Source: Ensifer sp. Root278 | GTDB lineage: Bacteria > Pseudomonadota > Alphaproteobacteria > Rhizobiales > Rhizobiaceae | Assembly: GCF_001429285.1 (NCBI RefSeq) | Contig: NZ_LMJJ01000043.1 | Coordinates: 102,184 to 166,183, forward strand | Reading direction: 5' to 3' | DNA: 64,000 nt | Shown: in pieces, positions 25,285 to 33,841 of the stretch | Position numbering within the stretch: the first letter of the stretch is position 1 | How the letters are laid out: each line of letters opens with the position of its first letter | Notes under the pieces: model-generated | Database searches by the model: none | What the model was told of the DNA's origin: nothing | Seen by the model: only the letters and a program-made list of their open reading frames with translations | Translations under genes and position numbers: made by a program

Positions 25285-25373
25285 TGGTGTATAACGATAG
25301 CAGCGTGCTTCGGTGCGTTGTCGCGTTCGGGCGTCTGCGCTAAGCAGCAGCTGGGAGACGCGAGCGGGAGGAG

Positions 25374-26141
25374 ATGGCGGTGGAAGAACAGCAGCACCAG
25401 AGTGCCATTGAGGAACGCGGCCAGCGCCGCCCACGCGTCCAGAAGAACGTGACGCGCGCAATCGCTTCGGACATCTGCGCCGACGTTTTTCCGGTCGGCT
25501 CCTATCTGCCGCGTGAGAACGATCTTTGCGAACGCTATGGCGTCAGCCGAACCGTCATTCGCGAAACGCTGAAGGTGCTTGAATCAAAGGGAATGGTCCG
25601 TGGACGTTCCCGGGTCGGCACCGTCGTCTGCAACAAGGACGAATGGAACATTCTTGATTCGCAGGTGCTTGAATGGATCGGCGAGCGCATCTTCGAGTTC
25701 GACCTCTTGAACTGCATTCTGGAAGCCCGCCGGGCGATCGAGCCAGCGGCGGCGGAGTTTGCCGCCGAACGCGCCACCGTTCAGGAAATCGCCGATCTCG
25801 AACGCGCCTGGCAGGCGATGCGTGACGGCGAGCGCGATCTCGTTGGTTTCACCGATGCCGACGTCGCCTTTCACACATGCCTGCTCAAGGCCAGCCACAA
25901 CCAGGTCTTCTTGCAACTCGTCGGCATTATCCAGGCGGCGCTGAAGTTCTCGCTGCACGCCTCCAACGAAGTCGCCGATCGCCGTGACGAAGCCGTCGAC
26001 ATTCACGGCGAACTGGTCGAGGCGCTGCGCCTGCGCGACAAGGCGCGGGCGCGCGACTGTTCGATGCGCATGCTCGACCTTGCGGCGCGCGACCTCAAGC
26101 TTGCCGTCGAACGTCACCGACCCGCCCATACGGCGGGCTGA
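25374..26141 (+). CDS. GntR/FadR-family regulator of the sugar module (DgoR-like)
   Basis: A 255-residue regulator. The winged helix has VTRAIASDICADVFPVGSYL, PRENDLCERYGVSRTVIRET and LKVLESKGMVRGRSRVGTVV, typical of GntR. The C-terminal FCD domain shows the metal/ligand residues in DADVAFHTCLLKASHNQVFL and DIHGELVEAL. E. coli DgoR, a FadR-type repressor answering to D-galactonate, is the closest functional analogue by context. It is first in a rightward operon with dgoD and the SDR, and divergent from araFGH. GGGAGGAG abuts the ATG closely. Confidence 0.85.
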   Translation: MAVEEQQHQSAIEERGQRRPRVQKNVTRAIASDICADVFPVGSYLPRENDLCERYGVSRTVIRETLKVLESKGMVRGRSRVGTVVCNKDEWNILDSQVLEWIGERIFEFDLLNCILEARRAIEPAAAEFAAERATVQEIADLERAWQAMRDGERDLVGFTDADVAFHTCLLKASHNQVFLQLVGIIQAALKFSLHASNEVADRRDEAVDIHGELVEALRLRDKARARDCSMRMLDLAARDLKLAVERHRPAHTAG

Positions 26142-26195
26142 AATCCTCTCTGAAGCGGCCATCGCCGCCTCGTTGCACCCAGCGGATATCGCACC

Positions 26196-27344
26196 ATGAA
26201 AATCACCAAGCTCACCACCTATATCGTTCCGCCACGCTGGCTGTTTCTGAAGATCGAGACGGACGAGGGCATCGTCGGCTGGGGCGAGCCGGTCGTCGAA
26301 GGTCGAGCCCTGACGGTGGAAGCCGCGGTTAACGAGCTCTCGGACTACCTGATCGGCAAGGATCCGCTGCTGATCGAAGACCATTGGCAGGTCATGTATC
26401 GCGGCGGCTTCTATCGCGGGGGGGCGGTCCATATGTCGGCACTTGCCGGCATCGACCAGGCGCTCTGGGACATCAAGGGCAAGGCCTACGGCCAGCCAAT
26501 CCACGCGCTGCTCGGCGGACAGGTGCGTGACCGCATCAAGGTCTATTCCTGGATCGGCGGCGACCGTCCGTCCGACGTCGCCAACAATGCGCGCGATGTC
26601 GTTGCCCGCGGCTTCAAGGCGATCAAGCTCAATGGTTGCGAGGAGATGCAGATCGTCGACACCTGGGAGAAGGTGGAGAAGGCGGTCGAGACCATCGCAA
26701 CGATCCGCGAGGCGATCGGCCCGCATATCGGCATCGGCGTCGATTTCCACGGTCGCGTGCATCGGCCGATGGCCAAGGTGCTGGCGAAGGAACTGCAGCC
26801 CTTCAACCTGATGTTCATCGAAGAACCGGTGCTTTCGGAAAACCGCGAGGCACTGAAGGAAATCGCCAACCATTGCTCGACGCCGATCGCGCTCGGCGAA
26901 AGGCTCTATTCGCGCTGGGATTTCAAGTCGGTGCTTTCAGACGGCTATGTCGACATCCTGCAGCCGGATCTGTCGCATGCCGGCGGCATCACCGAGTGCC
27001 GCAAGATCGCGTCGATGGCGGAAGCCTACGACGTGGCACTGGCGCCGCATTGCCCGCTCGGACCGATCGCGCTCGCCGCCTGCCTTCAGGTCGACGCCGT
27101 CAGCTACAACGCCTTCATCCAGGAGCAGAGCCTGGGCATCCATTACAATACGGGCAACGACATCCTCGACTACATCTCCAACAAGGAAGTCTTCCATTAC
27201 GCAGACGGCTTCGTGTCGATCCCGCAGGGACCGGGCCTCGGCATTGAGGTGGACGAGCAATATGTCATCGAACGCGCGAAGGAAGGCCATCGCTGGCGCA
27301 ACCCGATCTGGCGCCATGCCGACGGCAGCGTCGCCGAGTGGTGA
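26196..27344 (+). CDS. dgoD: D-galactonate dehydratase (DgoD)
   Basis: A 382-residue enolase-superfamily enzyme, exactly the length of E. coli DgoD and closely similar from [20 protein letters not shown] onward. Active-site regions are present: [23 protein letters not shown] (metal Asp), [24 protein letters not shown], and [16 protein letters not shown] with the catalytic His. It dehydrates D-galactonate to 2-keto-3-deoxy-galactonate in the De Ley-Doudoroff route. The kinase and aldolase of that route are not in the window. It is followed after 11 bases by the SDR gene. Confidence 0.93.
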   Translation: MKITKLTTYIVPPRWLFLKIETDEGIVGWGEPVVEGRALTVEAAVNELSDYLIGKDPLLIEDHWQVMYRGGFYRGGAVHMSALAGIDQALWDIKGKAYGQPIHALLGGQVRDRIKVYSWIGGDRPSDVANNARDVVARGFKAIKLNGCEEMQIVDTWEKVEKAVETIATIREAIGPHIGIGVDFHGRVHRPMAKVLAKELQPFNLMFIEEPVLSENREALKEIANHCSTPIALGERLYSRWDFKSVLSDGYVDILQPDLSHAGGITECRKIASMAEAYDVALAPHCPLGPIALAACLQVDAVSYNAFIQEQSLGIHYNTGNDILDYISNKEVFHYADGFVSIPQGPGLGIEVDEQYVIERAKEGHRWRNPIWRHADGSVAEW

Positions 27345-27355
27345 GGAGCGCGGAC

Positions 27356-28132
27356 ATGGCGGGTCGTCTCGAAGGAAAGCGCGTCGTCATCACTGGGGCG
27401 GCTCAAGGCATCGGCCTTGCTATTGCCGACACCTTCCTTGCGGAAGGCGCGAGCCTCTACCTCATCGATCGTGATGGCGGTCTGCTGGCGACCGAGGCCG
27501 AACGGCTCCGTGCGACCGGCGGAAAGATCGGCTACACCACGACCGACATCACGGATGCGGATGCCATCGAACACGCGATTGCCACGGCCAGCCGCGAGAT
27601 CGGCCAGCCGAACGCGCTGGTCAACAATGCCGGCGTCAACGTCTTCTTCGAGCCGCTGAAACTCTCGGATGCCGACTGGCAGCGCTGCTTCAACATCAAC
27701 CTCAAGGGCGCATGGAACTGCAGCAAGGCCGTGCTGCCGGGCATGATCGCTGCGGGTGGCGGCGTCATCCTCAACATCGCCTCGACCCACGCCTTCACCA
27801 TCATCCCGCACACCTTCCCCTATCCCGTCGCCAAACATGCGCTTCTCGGCATGACCAAGGCGCTGGGGCTGGAATATGCCGGGCAGGGCTTGCGGGTGAA
27901 TGCGCTGGCACCCGGCTACGTGCGCACGCAGAAAGCCGTGGAATACTGGAACTCATTTCCCGACCCGGCCGCGGCGGAAGCCGAAACGATGAAGCTTCAT
28001 CCCGGCGGTCGCATTGCGACGCCGGAGGAAATCGCCAAAGCCGCCCTCTTCATGATTTCGGACGAATGTCCCTTCATGAACGCCACCTGCCTGACGGTCG
28101 ATGGCGGGGTGAGCGTGCTGCATCATCCCTAA
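27356..28132 (+). CDS. Short-chain dehydrogenase, probable sugar 1-dehydrogenase
   Basis: A 258-residue SDR. GKRVVITGAAQGIGLAIADT binds NAD(P), NNAGVN and the catalytic Ser/Tyr/Lys are present (NIASTHAFTIIPHTFPYPVA, with Tyr-X3-Lys in YPVAKHA), and the C-terminus ends NATCLTVDGGVSVLHHP. The ATG at 27356 has GAGGAG six bases upstream; the GTG at 27338 is less likely. Being downstream of dgoD, it most simply oxidises D-galactose to galactonolactone, as SDR-type galactose dehydrogenases of rhizobia do, but fucose or arabinose cannot be excluded. Confidence 0.8.
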   Translation: MAGRLEGKRVVITGAAQGIGLAIADTFLAEGASLYLIDRDGGLLATEAERLRATGGKIGYTTTDITDADAIEHAIATASREIGQPNALVNNAGVNVFFEPLKLSDADWQRCFNINLKGAWNCSKAVLPGMIAAGGGVILNIASTHAFTIIPHTFPYPVAKHALLGMTKALGLEYAGQGLRVNALAPGYVRTQKAVEYWNSFPDPAAAEAETMKLHPGGRIATPEEIAKAALFMISDECPFMNATCLTVDGGVSVLHHP

Positions 28133-28262
28133 ACCGTCGGCTGATGCGCGCGCCTGTATGGCGATCTCTGCTACAGCAGACGGGTAGAGCATCCTTTTTC
28201 ATTGGAACGGCGCTGGGCACCAGGCGGTTCGGAGACCGAAGCATCACGGCCGCGACCCATCC

Positions 28263-30332
28263 TCACTTCCACATGGAACGCATCCGGGCGCCGACATCGA
28301 TGCGGATCTGCTTGGCGCTGCGTTCGCCGACGGCCGCCGAAATCTTCGGCCAGTTCGTCGTCTCGAAGAACTGCAGCAGCGTCGCCGGAATGAAGCGGGT
28401 CCGCGATGCGTAGACATGCCGGTCGCCTTGGCTGTTCTGGCCGTAGGTGAAGAACCTTTGCGGCGTCACCAGCGCCAGGTGGTCGCGCGCCCGGGTCATG
28501 CCGACATAAAGCAGTCGCCGCTCCTCTTCGAGTTCGGCGGTTGTGCCGACACCAAGATCGGACGGGATGCAGCCGTCGACGACATTGAGCATGAAGACCG
28601 AGCGCCATTCCTGTCCCTTGGCAGAATGAATGGTCGACAGGATCAGGTAGTCCTCGTCGAGCAGGGGCACGCCTGCCTGGTCGCTGGTGGCATCCGGCGG
28701 ATCGAGCGTCAGTTCGGTCAGGAAACGCTCGCGGTTCTGGTAGCCGCCGGCGATCTGCTCGAGTTGCACGAGGTCGGCCTTGCGCGTTTCGGCGTCTTCG
28801 TGGATGCGGTCGAGATGCGGTTCGTACCAGGCGCGCGCCGTCGCGATTTCTCCCGGCCATCCCGCGTCCGCTTTCCGCAGAGCGGAAACGAGATCAACGA
28901 AGCTCGCCCAATCCTCCCCGGTCTTGGGTGGCGCTGGAATTTCCGCGAGCGCTGCGAGCGGTTCCGGATCGGCGGCGATCGCGTCTAGGATTTTGCCTGC
29001 CGTCTGCGGGCCGATCCCGGGCAGCATCTGCAACAGCCGGAAGCCGGCGACGCGGTCACGCGGGTTCTGCGCGAAACGCAAGGTTGCCAGCAGATCCTTG
29101 ACATGGGCGCTGTCAAGGAACTTGAGACCGCCGAATTTCACGAAGGGAATGTTGCGACGGGTGAGCTCGACTTCGAGCGTGCCGCTGTGGTTGGCGGAGC
29201 GAAACAGCACCGCCTGCTGCTTCAGGGCTATGCCGACCTCGCGGTTGGCGAGAACCTGCTCCACGATATAGGCGGCCTGGTCCGCCTCGTCCTTGACGGT
29301 GACAAGCTGCGGGCGCTGCTCGGACTGCCTGTCCGTCCAGAGGTTCTTGGTGAACCGTTCCCGCGCAAGCCCGATGACGCCGTTGGCGGCAGCGAGGATC
29401 GGCTGCGTCGAGCGATAGTTTTGATCGAGCGTGATGACGTCGGCGGGTTCCGGCGAAAACGCATTCGGGAAATCGAGGATATTGCGGACCGTCGCGGCCC
29501 GGAAGGAATAGATCGACTGGGCGTCGTCTCCAACGACGGTCAGGCCTTGGCCCTCGGGCTTGAGCGATAGCAGGATCGAGGCCTGAAGGCGGTTCGTGTC
29601 CTGATATTCGTCGACCAGGATATGATCGAAACGACTGCTGATATCCTGCGCCAGCTCCGCGTCGGAAACCATCTGGGCCCAGTAGAGAAGGAGATCGTCG
29701 TAATCGAGCACGCTTTGCGCCTGCTTTGCCTCGACATAGCCGGCAAACAGTTCCTTCAATTGCTGTTCCCAGCTCACAGCCCAGGGATACGCGGTCTTCA
29801 AGACGTCGATGATCGAGCTTTCCGAGTTCACGACGCGCGAATAGATCGCAAGGCACGTGCCCTTTGTCGGGAAGCGGCTTTCCATCTTGGAGAAGCCGAG
29901 CTCGTGGCGGACGAGGTTCATGAGATCGGCGCTGTCTTCGCGATCATGGATGGTGAAATCCGCGCCAAGGCCGATCTGTTCGGCATAGATCCTAAGGATC
30001 CGCGCGCCGATCCCGTGGAACGTGCCGGCCCAGGAAAGTGCATCCGTCATGACGGCGGCATTGTCGCCGAGCACCTGGCGGCAGATGCGTCCGACCCGGC
30101 GCGTCATTTCAGCGGCGGCACGGCGGGAAAAGGTCATCAGCAGAATGCGACGCGGATCGGCACCATTGACGATCAGATGCCCCACCCTGTGGGCGAGCGT
30201 GTTCGTCTTGCCCGACCCGGCGCCGGCAATAATCAGCAAAGGGCCGCCGACCTGGCCTTGCGGCAATCCCACACCATGCACCACCGCCTGGCGCTGGCGG
30301 TCATTCAGTTTTTCGAGATAGGCGGCGCTCAT
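28263..30332 (-). CDS. UvrD/PcrA-type ATP-dependent DNA helicase
   Basis: A 689-residue superfamily 1A helicase. Motifs in order: Q-motif LEKLNDRQRQAVVHG, Walker A LLIIAGAGSGKTNTLAHRVG, ILLMTFSRRAAAEMTRRVGR (Ia), ILVDEYQDTNRLQ (II), LTVVGDDAQSIYSFRAATVR (III), DQNYRST (IV), ILSTIHSAKGQEWRSVFMLN (V) and RLLYVGMTRARDHLALVTPQ (VI). It is about 50-60 residues shorter than typical UvrD, so it may be a paralogue. An AAGGAG touches an ATG at 30383; the ATG at 30332 (MSAAYLEKL) gives the normal family start. A LexA-type box lies 118 bases upstream. Confidence 0.88.
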   Translation of the reverse strand: MSAAYLEKLNDRQRQAVVHGVGLPQGQVGGPLLIIAGAGSGKTNTLAHRVGHLIVNGADPRRILLMTFSRRAAAEMTRRVGRICRQVLGDNAAVMTDALSWAGTFHGIGARILRIYAEQIGLGADFTIHDREDSADLMNLVRHELGFSKMESRFPTKGTCLAIYSRVVNSESSIIDVLKTAYPWAVSWEQQLKELFAGYVEAKQAQSVLDYDDLLLYWAQMVSDAELAQDISSRFDHILVDEYQDTNRLQASILLSLKPEGQGLTVVGDDAQSIYSFRAATVRNILDFPNAFSPEPADVITLDQNYRSTQPILAAANGVIGLARERFTKNLWTDRQSEQRPQLVTVKDEADQAAYIVEQVLANREVGIALKQQAVLFRSANHSGTLEVELTRRNIPFVKFGGLKFLDSAHVKDLLATLRFAQNPRDRVAGFRLLQMLPGIGPQTAGKILDAIAADPEPLAALAEIPAPPKTGEDWASFVDLVSALRKADAGWPGEIATARAWYEPHLDRIHEDAETRKADLVQLEQIAGGYQNRERFLTELTLDPPDATSDQAGVPLLDEDYLILSTIHSAKGQEWRSVFMLNVVDGCIPSDLGVGTTAELEEERRLLYVGMTRARDHLALVTPQRFFTYGQNSQGDRHVYASRTRFIPATLLQFFETTNWPKISAAVGERSAKQIRIDVGARMRSMWK

Positions 30333-30449
30333 ACGTGTCCAAGCGTTGTCAGCAAGATTCCCAAAATCTTCGTTCCGTTTCATCTCCTTGAAAGAGTTCA
30401 CGGATTCCGCTTCACGGCGTCAAACTCTTCGCCCGAAGCAGATGACTCG

Positions 30450-30464
30450 GAACAAAAATGGAAC
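30450..30464 (-). promoter_or_regulatory. LexA (SOS) box, GTTC-N7-GTTC
   Basis: Read on the minus strand this is GTTCCATTTTTGTTC, a perfect match to the alphaproteobacterial LexA site GTTC-N7-GTTC. It lies 118 bases upstream of the helicase start, in the same intergenic region, and suggests that the helicase belongs to the DNA-damage regulon. Apart from this box, 30333-30668 holds no gene that I can support. Confidence 0.65.
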
Positions 30465-30668
30465 GTATCAGCTTCGATTGCCGCTGGAAACCCGGCTGGC
30501 CGGGCTTTCACAGGCTGCTATGCCGCAGAATATCCGGAACATCGAGGAGCGGAGCCGTGGACGGCCGAATTTTCGATCTCGAGAAGCAGATCCGGGGGCT
30601 ATTGGTCACCGTGTTCGGAAACCTTCGACCTGGCCTTCGGTGCGCCGAACAAGCCAACCCGTCGGTGT

Positions 30669-30791
30669 TTAGATTGCCCGGGCCACGACCTGCGCAGCGA
30701 CCGACACCAACAAGGTTGCCAGAGCGACGGCCGTGCCAAATCGTGCGATCTTCATGCGGCGCCCGCGTGCGCCATCCCAATCGTAACCCAT
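30669..30791 (-). CDS. 40-residue single-helix membrane peptide
   Basis: A small open frame with GGGAGAG six bases before the ATG. It begins MGYDWDGARGRRMKIARFGT and continues AVALATLLVSVAAQVVARAI, that is, a charged N-terminus and one transmembrane helix of about 20 residues. The MGYDWDxAR start resembles small conserved hypothetical proteins that I recall from rhizobia. It is separated from its neighbours by a hairpin on the left. Function is unknown. Ribosome binding site quality and the hydrophobic pattern are the evidence. Confidence 0.6.
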   Translation of the reverse strand: MGYDWDGARGRRMKIARFGTAVALATLLVSVAAQVVARAI

Positions 30792-30915
30792 CGTGCTCTC
30801 CCATAGGCATCATGCCATGGGTCCGATGGTGGGCAAACTTCGTAACAGGGGAGTAAATTTGCGATTGCTACTTCTGCGGGTCGAGCTGGTGCCCTTGGTG
30901 AGTGACAAGCAGCAT

Positions 30916-30944
30916 CTCCCGCGCGCGCCGGGCGCGCGCGGGAG
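30916..30944. terminator. GC-rich perfect hairpin after the aldehyde dehydrogenase gene
   Basis: CTCCCGCGCGCGCC and GGCGCGCGCGGGAG are 14-base complementary arms around one base (effective loop a few bases). It starts 13 bases beyond the ALDH stop. No T-run follows. Confidence 0.5.
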
Positions 30945-30956
30945 TGGAATGAGCGG

Positions 30957-32396
30957 TTACACGCTCTTGCGCGTGACGAAGCGGGTTTCCAGATAGGCTT
31001 CGATCGCCTCGGAGCCGCCTTCCGTGCCGTAGCCGGAATCCTTGATACCGCCGAAGGGCACCTCCGGTAGCGCCAGGCCGAGATGGTTGATGGAGATCAT
31101 TCCGCTCTCGACTTCGCTTGCGAGGCGATGGGCGCTTCGCTCGGAGCCGGTGAAGGCGTAAGCCGCAAGCCCGAACGGCAGGCGGTTGGCCTCATTGATC
31201 GCCTCATCGAGCTCGTTGAAGCGGTTGATGATGGAGACGGGACCGAAGGGTTCGTCATTCATGATACCGGCGCTGACCGGCACGTCGGCAAGCACCGTCG
31301 GCTCGAAGAAATAGCCCCGGTTGCCGATACGATGACCGCCGATTGCGAGCCGGCCGCCATGCTCCACGGCATCGGCGACCAGGCTTTCGATCGCGGGGAT
31401 GCGCCGCTCATTGGCCAGCGGCCCCATGTCGATGCCAGTCTCGAGGCCGTTACCGACCTTGATCTTCCGCGATGCGGCGACAAAACCTTCAAGGAACTGG
31501 TCTGCCACCCGTTCCTGGACCAGGAAGCGGGTCGGCGACACGCAGACCTGACCGGCGTTGCGATACTTGCTACCGGACATGATCGCGACGGCCTGCTCGA
31601 TGTCGGCGTCCTCGGTGACGATGACAGGGGCATGGCCGCCGAGTTCCATCGTCGCGCGCTTCATGTGCTGGCCGGCGAGTGCCGCCAGCATCTTGCCGAC
31701 CGGGGTCGAGCCGGTGAAGGACATCTTGCGGATTACCGGATGCGAGATCAGATACTCCGAGATGACCGCCGGCACGCCATAGACGAGGTTGACGACGCCT
31801 GCGGGAATACCAGCATCGACGAAGCACCGGATCAGTTCGGCCGGCGATGCCGGTGTTTCCTCGGGTGCCTTCACGATGATCGAGCACCCGGTGGTCAGCG
31901 CGGCGGACAGCTTGCGTACGACCTGGTTGATCGGGAAATTCCAGGGCGTGAAAGCGGCGACCGGGCCGACGGGCAGCTTGACGGTCATCTGGGTGACATC
32001 GGGCGTGCGCGGCGGAATGATCTGGCCATAGGCGCGCTTTCCCTCCTCGGCAAACCACTCGATGATTTCGGCGGCGCTGAGGATTTCGCCCTTGGACTGG
32101 GCCAGCGGCTTGCCCTGTTCCCGCGTCATCAGCCAGGCGATGTCGCCGGCACGCTCGCGCAGCAGCGCCGCTGCCGTTCGCATGACCTTTGCCCGGTCGA
32201 AAGCCGAGGTCGCACGCCAGACTTGGAAACCTTTTTGGGCGGCGTTCAGCGCTTCATCCAGATCCGCCACTTCTGCCCAGGCCACTTGGCCAATCGTTTC
32301 CTCGGTGGCAGGGTCGATGACGGGAATGGTCTTGCCCGCGCGCGCCGGCCGCCAGGTGCCGTCGATATGAAGGAGGATATCGGGATACTGGGTCAT
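30957..32396 (-). CDS. NAD(P)-dependent aldehyde dehydrogenase (succinate-semialdehyde type)
   Basis: A 479-residue enzyme of the GabD-like ALDH group. [20 protein letters not shown] is the cofactor segment, [14 protein letters not shown] the Rossmann turn, [11 protein letters not shown] the general-base Glu, and [15 protein letters not shown] the catalytic Cys. The final [13 protein letters not shown] is typical of the family. Substrates of the group include succinate, glutarate and related semialdehydes. It lies 242 bases behind the thiolase gene in the same direction, so it may or may not belong to the anthranilate operon; a weak TCTGGCG/CGCCAGA hairpin (32589-32606) lies between. Confidence 0.88.
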   Translation of the reverse strand: MTQYPDILLHIDGTWRPARAGKTIPVIDPATEETIGQVAWAEVADLDEALNAAQKGFQVWRATSAFDRAKVMRTAAALLRERAGDIAWLMTREQGKPLAQSKGEILSAAEIIEWFAEEGKRAYGQIIPPRTPDVTQMTVKLPVGPVAAFTPWNFPINQVVRKLSAALTTGCSIIVKAPEETPASPAELIRCFVDAGIPAGVVNLVYGVPAVISEYLISHPVIRKMSFTGSTPVGKMLAALAGQHMKRATMELGGHAPVIVTEDADIEQAVAIMSGSKYRNAGQVCVSPTRFLVQERVADQFLEGFVAASRKIKVGNGLETGIDMGPLANERRIPAIESLVADAVEHGGRLAIGGHRIGNRGYFFEPTVLADVPVSAGIMNDEPFGPVSIINRFNELDEAINEANRLPFGLAAYAFTGSERSAHRLASEVESGMISINHLGLALPEVPFGGIKDSGYGTEGGSEAIEAYLETRFVTRKSV

Positions 32397-32638
32397 GGGG
32401 GAACCTTTGAAGATTGACGTCTATCGCTTCGAGTGCAGGACGCGCCGGTGAGGAAAGTGCGAAGGAGCGCGATGCCGATCAGTTGGGCGCTTCCGCCGGC
32501 AATATCAAGACGCGATTTGTCAGGAATAGGCGTGTCGGGTTTGAAGCCCGATGGCGATGGGGGATGGGGGCTACCCGCGATGATGTGCTCTGGCGATCGC
32601 GCCAGACCTTGAACATTGATCCTTCCAGCAGGCGGAAT

Positions 32639-33841
32639 TCACGGCCGCGTCAGCAGCATCGAGATGCCCTGTCCGACGCCGATGCACATGGTGGCGATCG
32701 CACGCTTCGCACCGTGCTCCTCAAGCTCCAATGCTGCCGTCAGCGCCAGGCGTGCTCCTGACATGCCAAGCGGATGGCCGAGCGCGATGGCGCCGCCATT
32801 CGGATTGACGTGGGACGCATCGTCGGCAAGTCCGAGCTGCCGCATGCAGGCGAGCGCCTGTGCCGCGAAGGCTTCGTTCAGTTCGACGATATCGATGTCG
32901 CCGATATCAAGACGGAGGCGCTCCAGGAGCTTGCGGGTCGAAAACACAGGGCCGATGCCCATGATGCGTGGCGGAACACCCGCCGTTGCCATTCCGTCGA
33001 CCCGGGCGAGAGGCTTTAGACCGTAGCGTTCGACCGCTTGGCCGGAGGCAAGGATGAGGGCAGCCGCGCCGTCGTTGACGCCGGAGGCGTTGCCGGCCGT
33101 TACCGTGCCGTTGGCGCGGAACGGTGTCGGCAGACTGGCGAGCTTCTCGATGGTCGTTTCGCGCGGGTGCTCGTCTTGCTCGACGCATGTCGTCTCGCCC
33201 TTGCGTGCCTTGATCGCATAAGGGGCGATTTCGCGGGCGAAACGCCCGCTCTTTTGCGCAGTGGCCGCCCGGGCCTGGCTGCGCAGTGCAAAGCCGTCCT
33301 GGTCTTCGCGCGAGATGGAAAACTCGGTCGCGACGTTTTCGGCGGTCTCCGGCATGGAGTCGATGCCGTATTGGGTTTTCATGACAGGATTGACGAAGCG
33401 CCAGCCGATCGTCGTGTCATGGATTTCAGTGCTGCGCTGGAACGGGCTTTCGGCCTTGGGCATGACGAAGGGCGCGCGCGACATGCTCTCGACGCCGCCG
33501 GCGACGATAATCTCGGCTTCACCCAGTCGGATCGCGCGGGCGGCGTAGCCGACGGCGTCCAGCCCGGAACCGCAGAGCCGGTTGATCGTCGTTCCGGCTG
33601 CCGTCTCGGGCAACCCGGCGAGCAAGGCGGCCATGCGCGCGACGTTGCGGTTGTCTTCGCCCGCCTGGTTGGCGCAGCCAAGAACAACCTCATCGATCGC
33701 CTCAGTCGGAACGGACGAAACGCGCGCCAGCGCCTCGCGGATCACGTGGGCGGCAAGATCGTCCGGGCGCGCGCTCGACAGCGCGCCGCCATAGCGACCG
33801 ATGGGCGTGCGGACGCCGCCGACGATATAGGCTTCACCCAT
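32639..33841 (-). CDS. Thiolase (3-oxoadipyl-CoA/acetyl-CoA acyltransferase type)
   Basis: A 400-residue type II thiolase. [20 protein letters not shown] holds the nucleophilic Cys, [12 protein letters not shown] the conserved Asn-Glu, [20 protein letters not shown] the catalytic His, and [12 protein letters not shown] the second Cys. The first 40 residues ([20 protein letters not shown]) favour the PcaF/PaaJ branch over degradative FadA. It overlaps the upstream fusion gene by eight bases, so it is co-translated with the beta-oxidation set. It should perform the last CoA-dependent cleavage in ring-derived product degradation. Confidence 0.9.
   Translation of the reverse strand: MGEAYIVGGVRTPIGRYGGALSSARPDDLAAHVIREALARVSSVPTEAIDEVVLGCANQAGEDNRNVARMAALLAGLPETAAGTTINRLCGSGLDAVGYAARAIRLGEAEIIVAGGVESMSRAPFVMPKAESPFQRSTEIHDTTIGWRFVNPVMKTQYGIDSMPETAENVATEFSISREDQDGFALRSQARAATAQKSGRFAREIAPYAIKARKGETTCVEQDEHPRETTIEKLASLPTPFRANGTVTAGNASGVNDGAAALILASGQAVERYGLKPLARVDGMATAGVPPRIMGIGPVFSTRKLLERLRLDIGDIDIVELNEAFAAQALACMRQLGLADDASHVNPNGGAIALGHPLGMSGARLALTAALELEEHGAKRAIATMCIGVGQGISMLLTRP

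Noticed and set aside
28167-28199. Possible terminator between the SDR and helicase genes
   Set aside because: TCTGCT/AGCAGA arms leave almost no loop and the T-run is 14 bases away, so it does not form a convincing intrinsic terminator.
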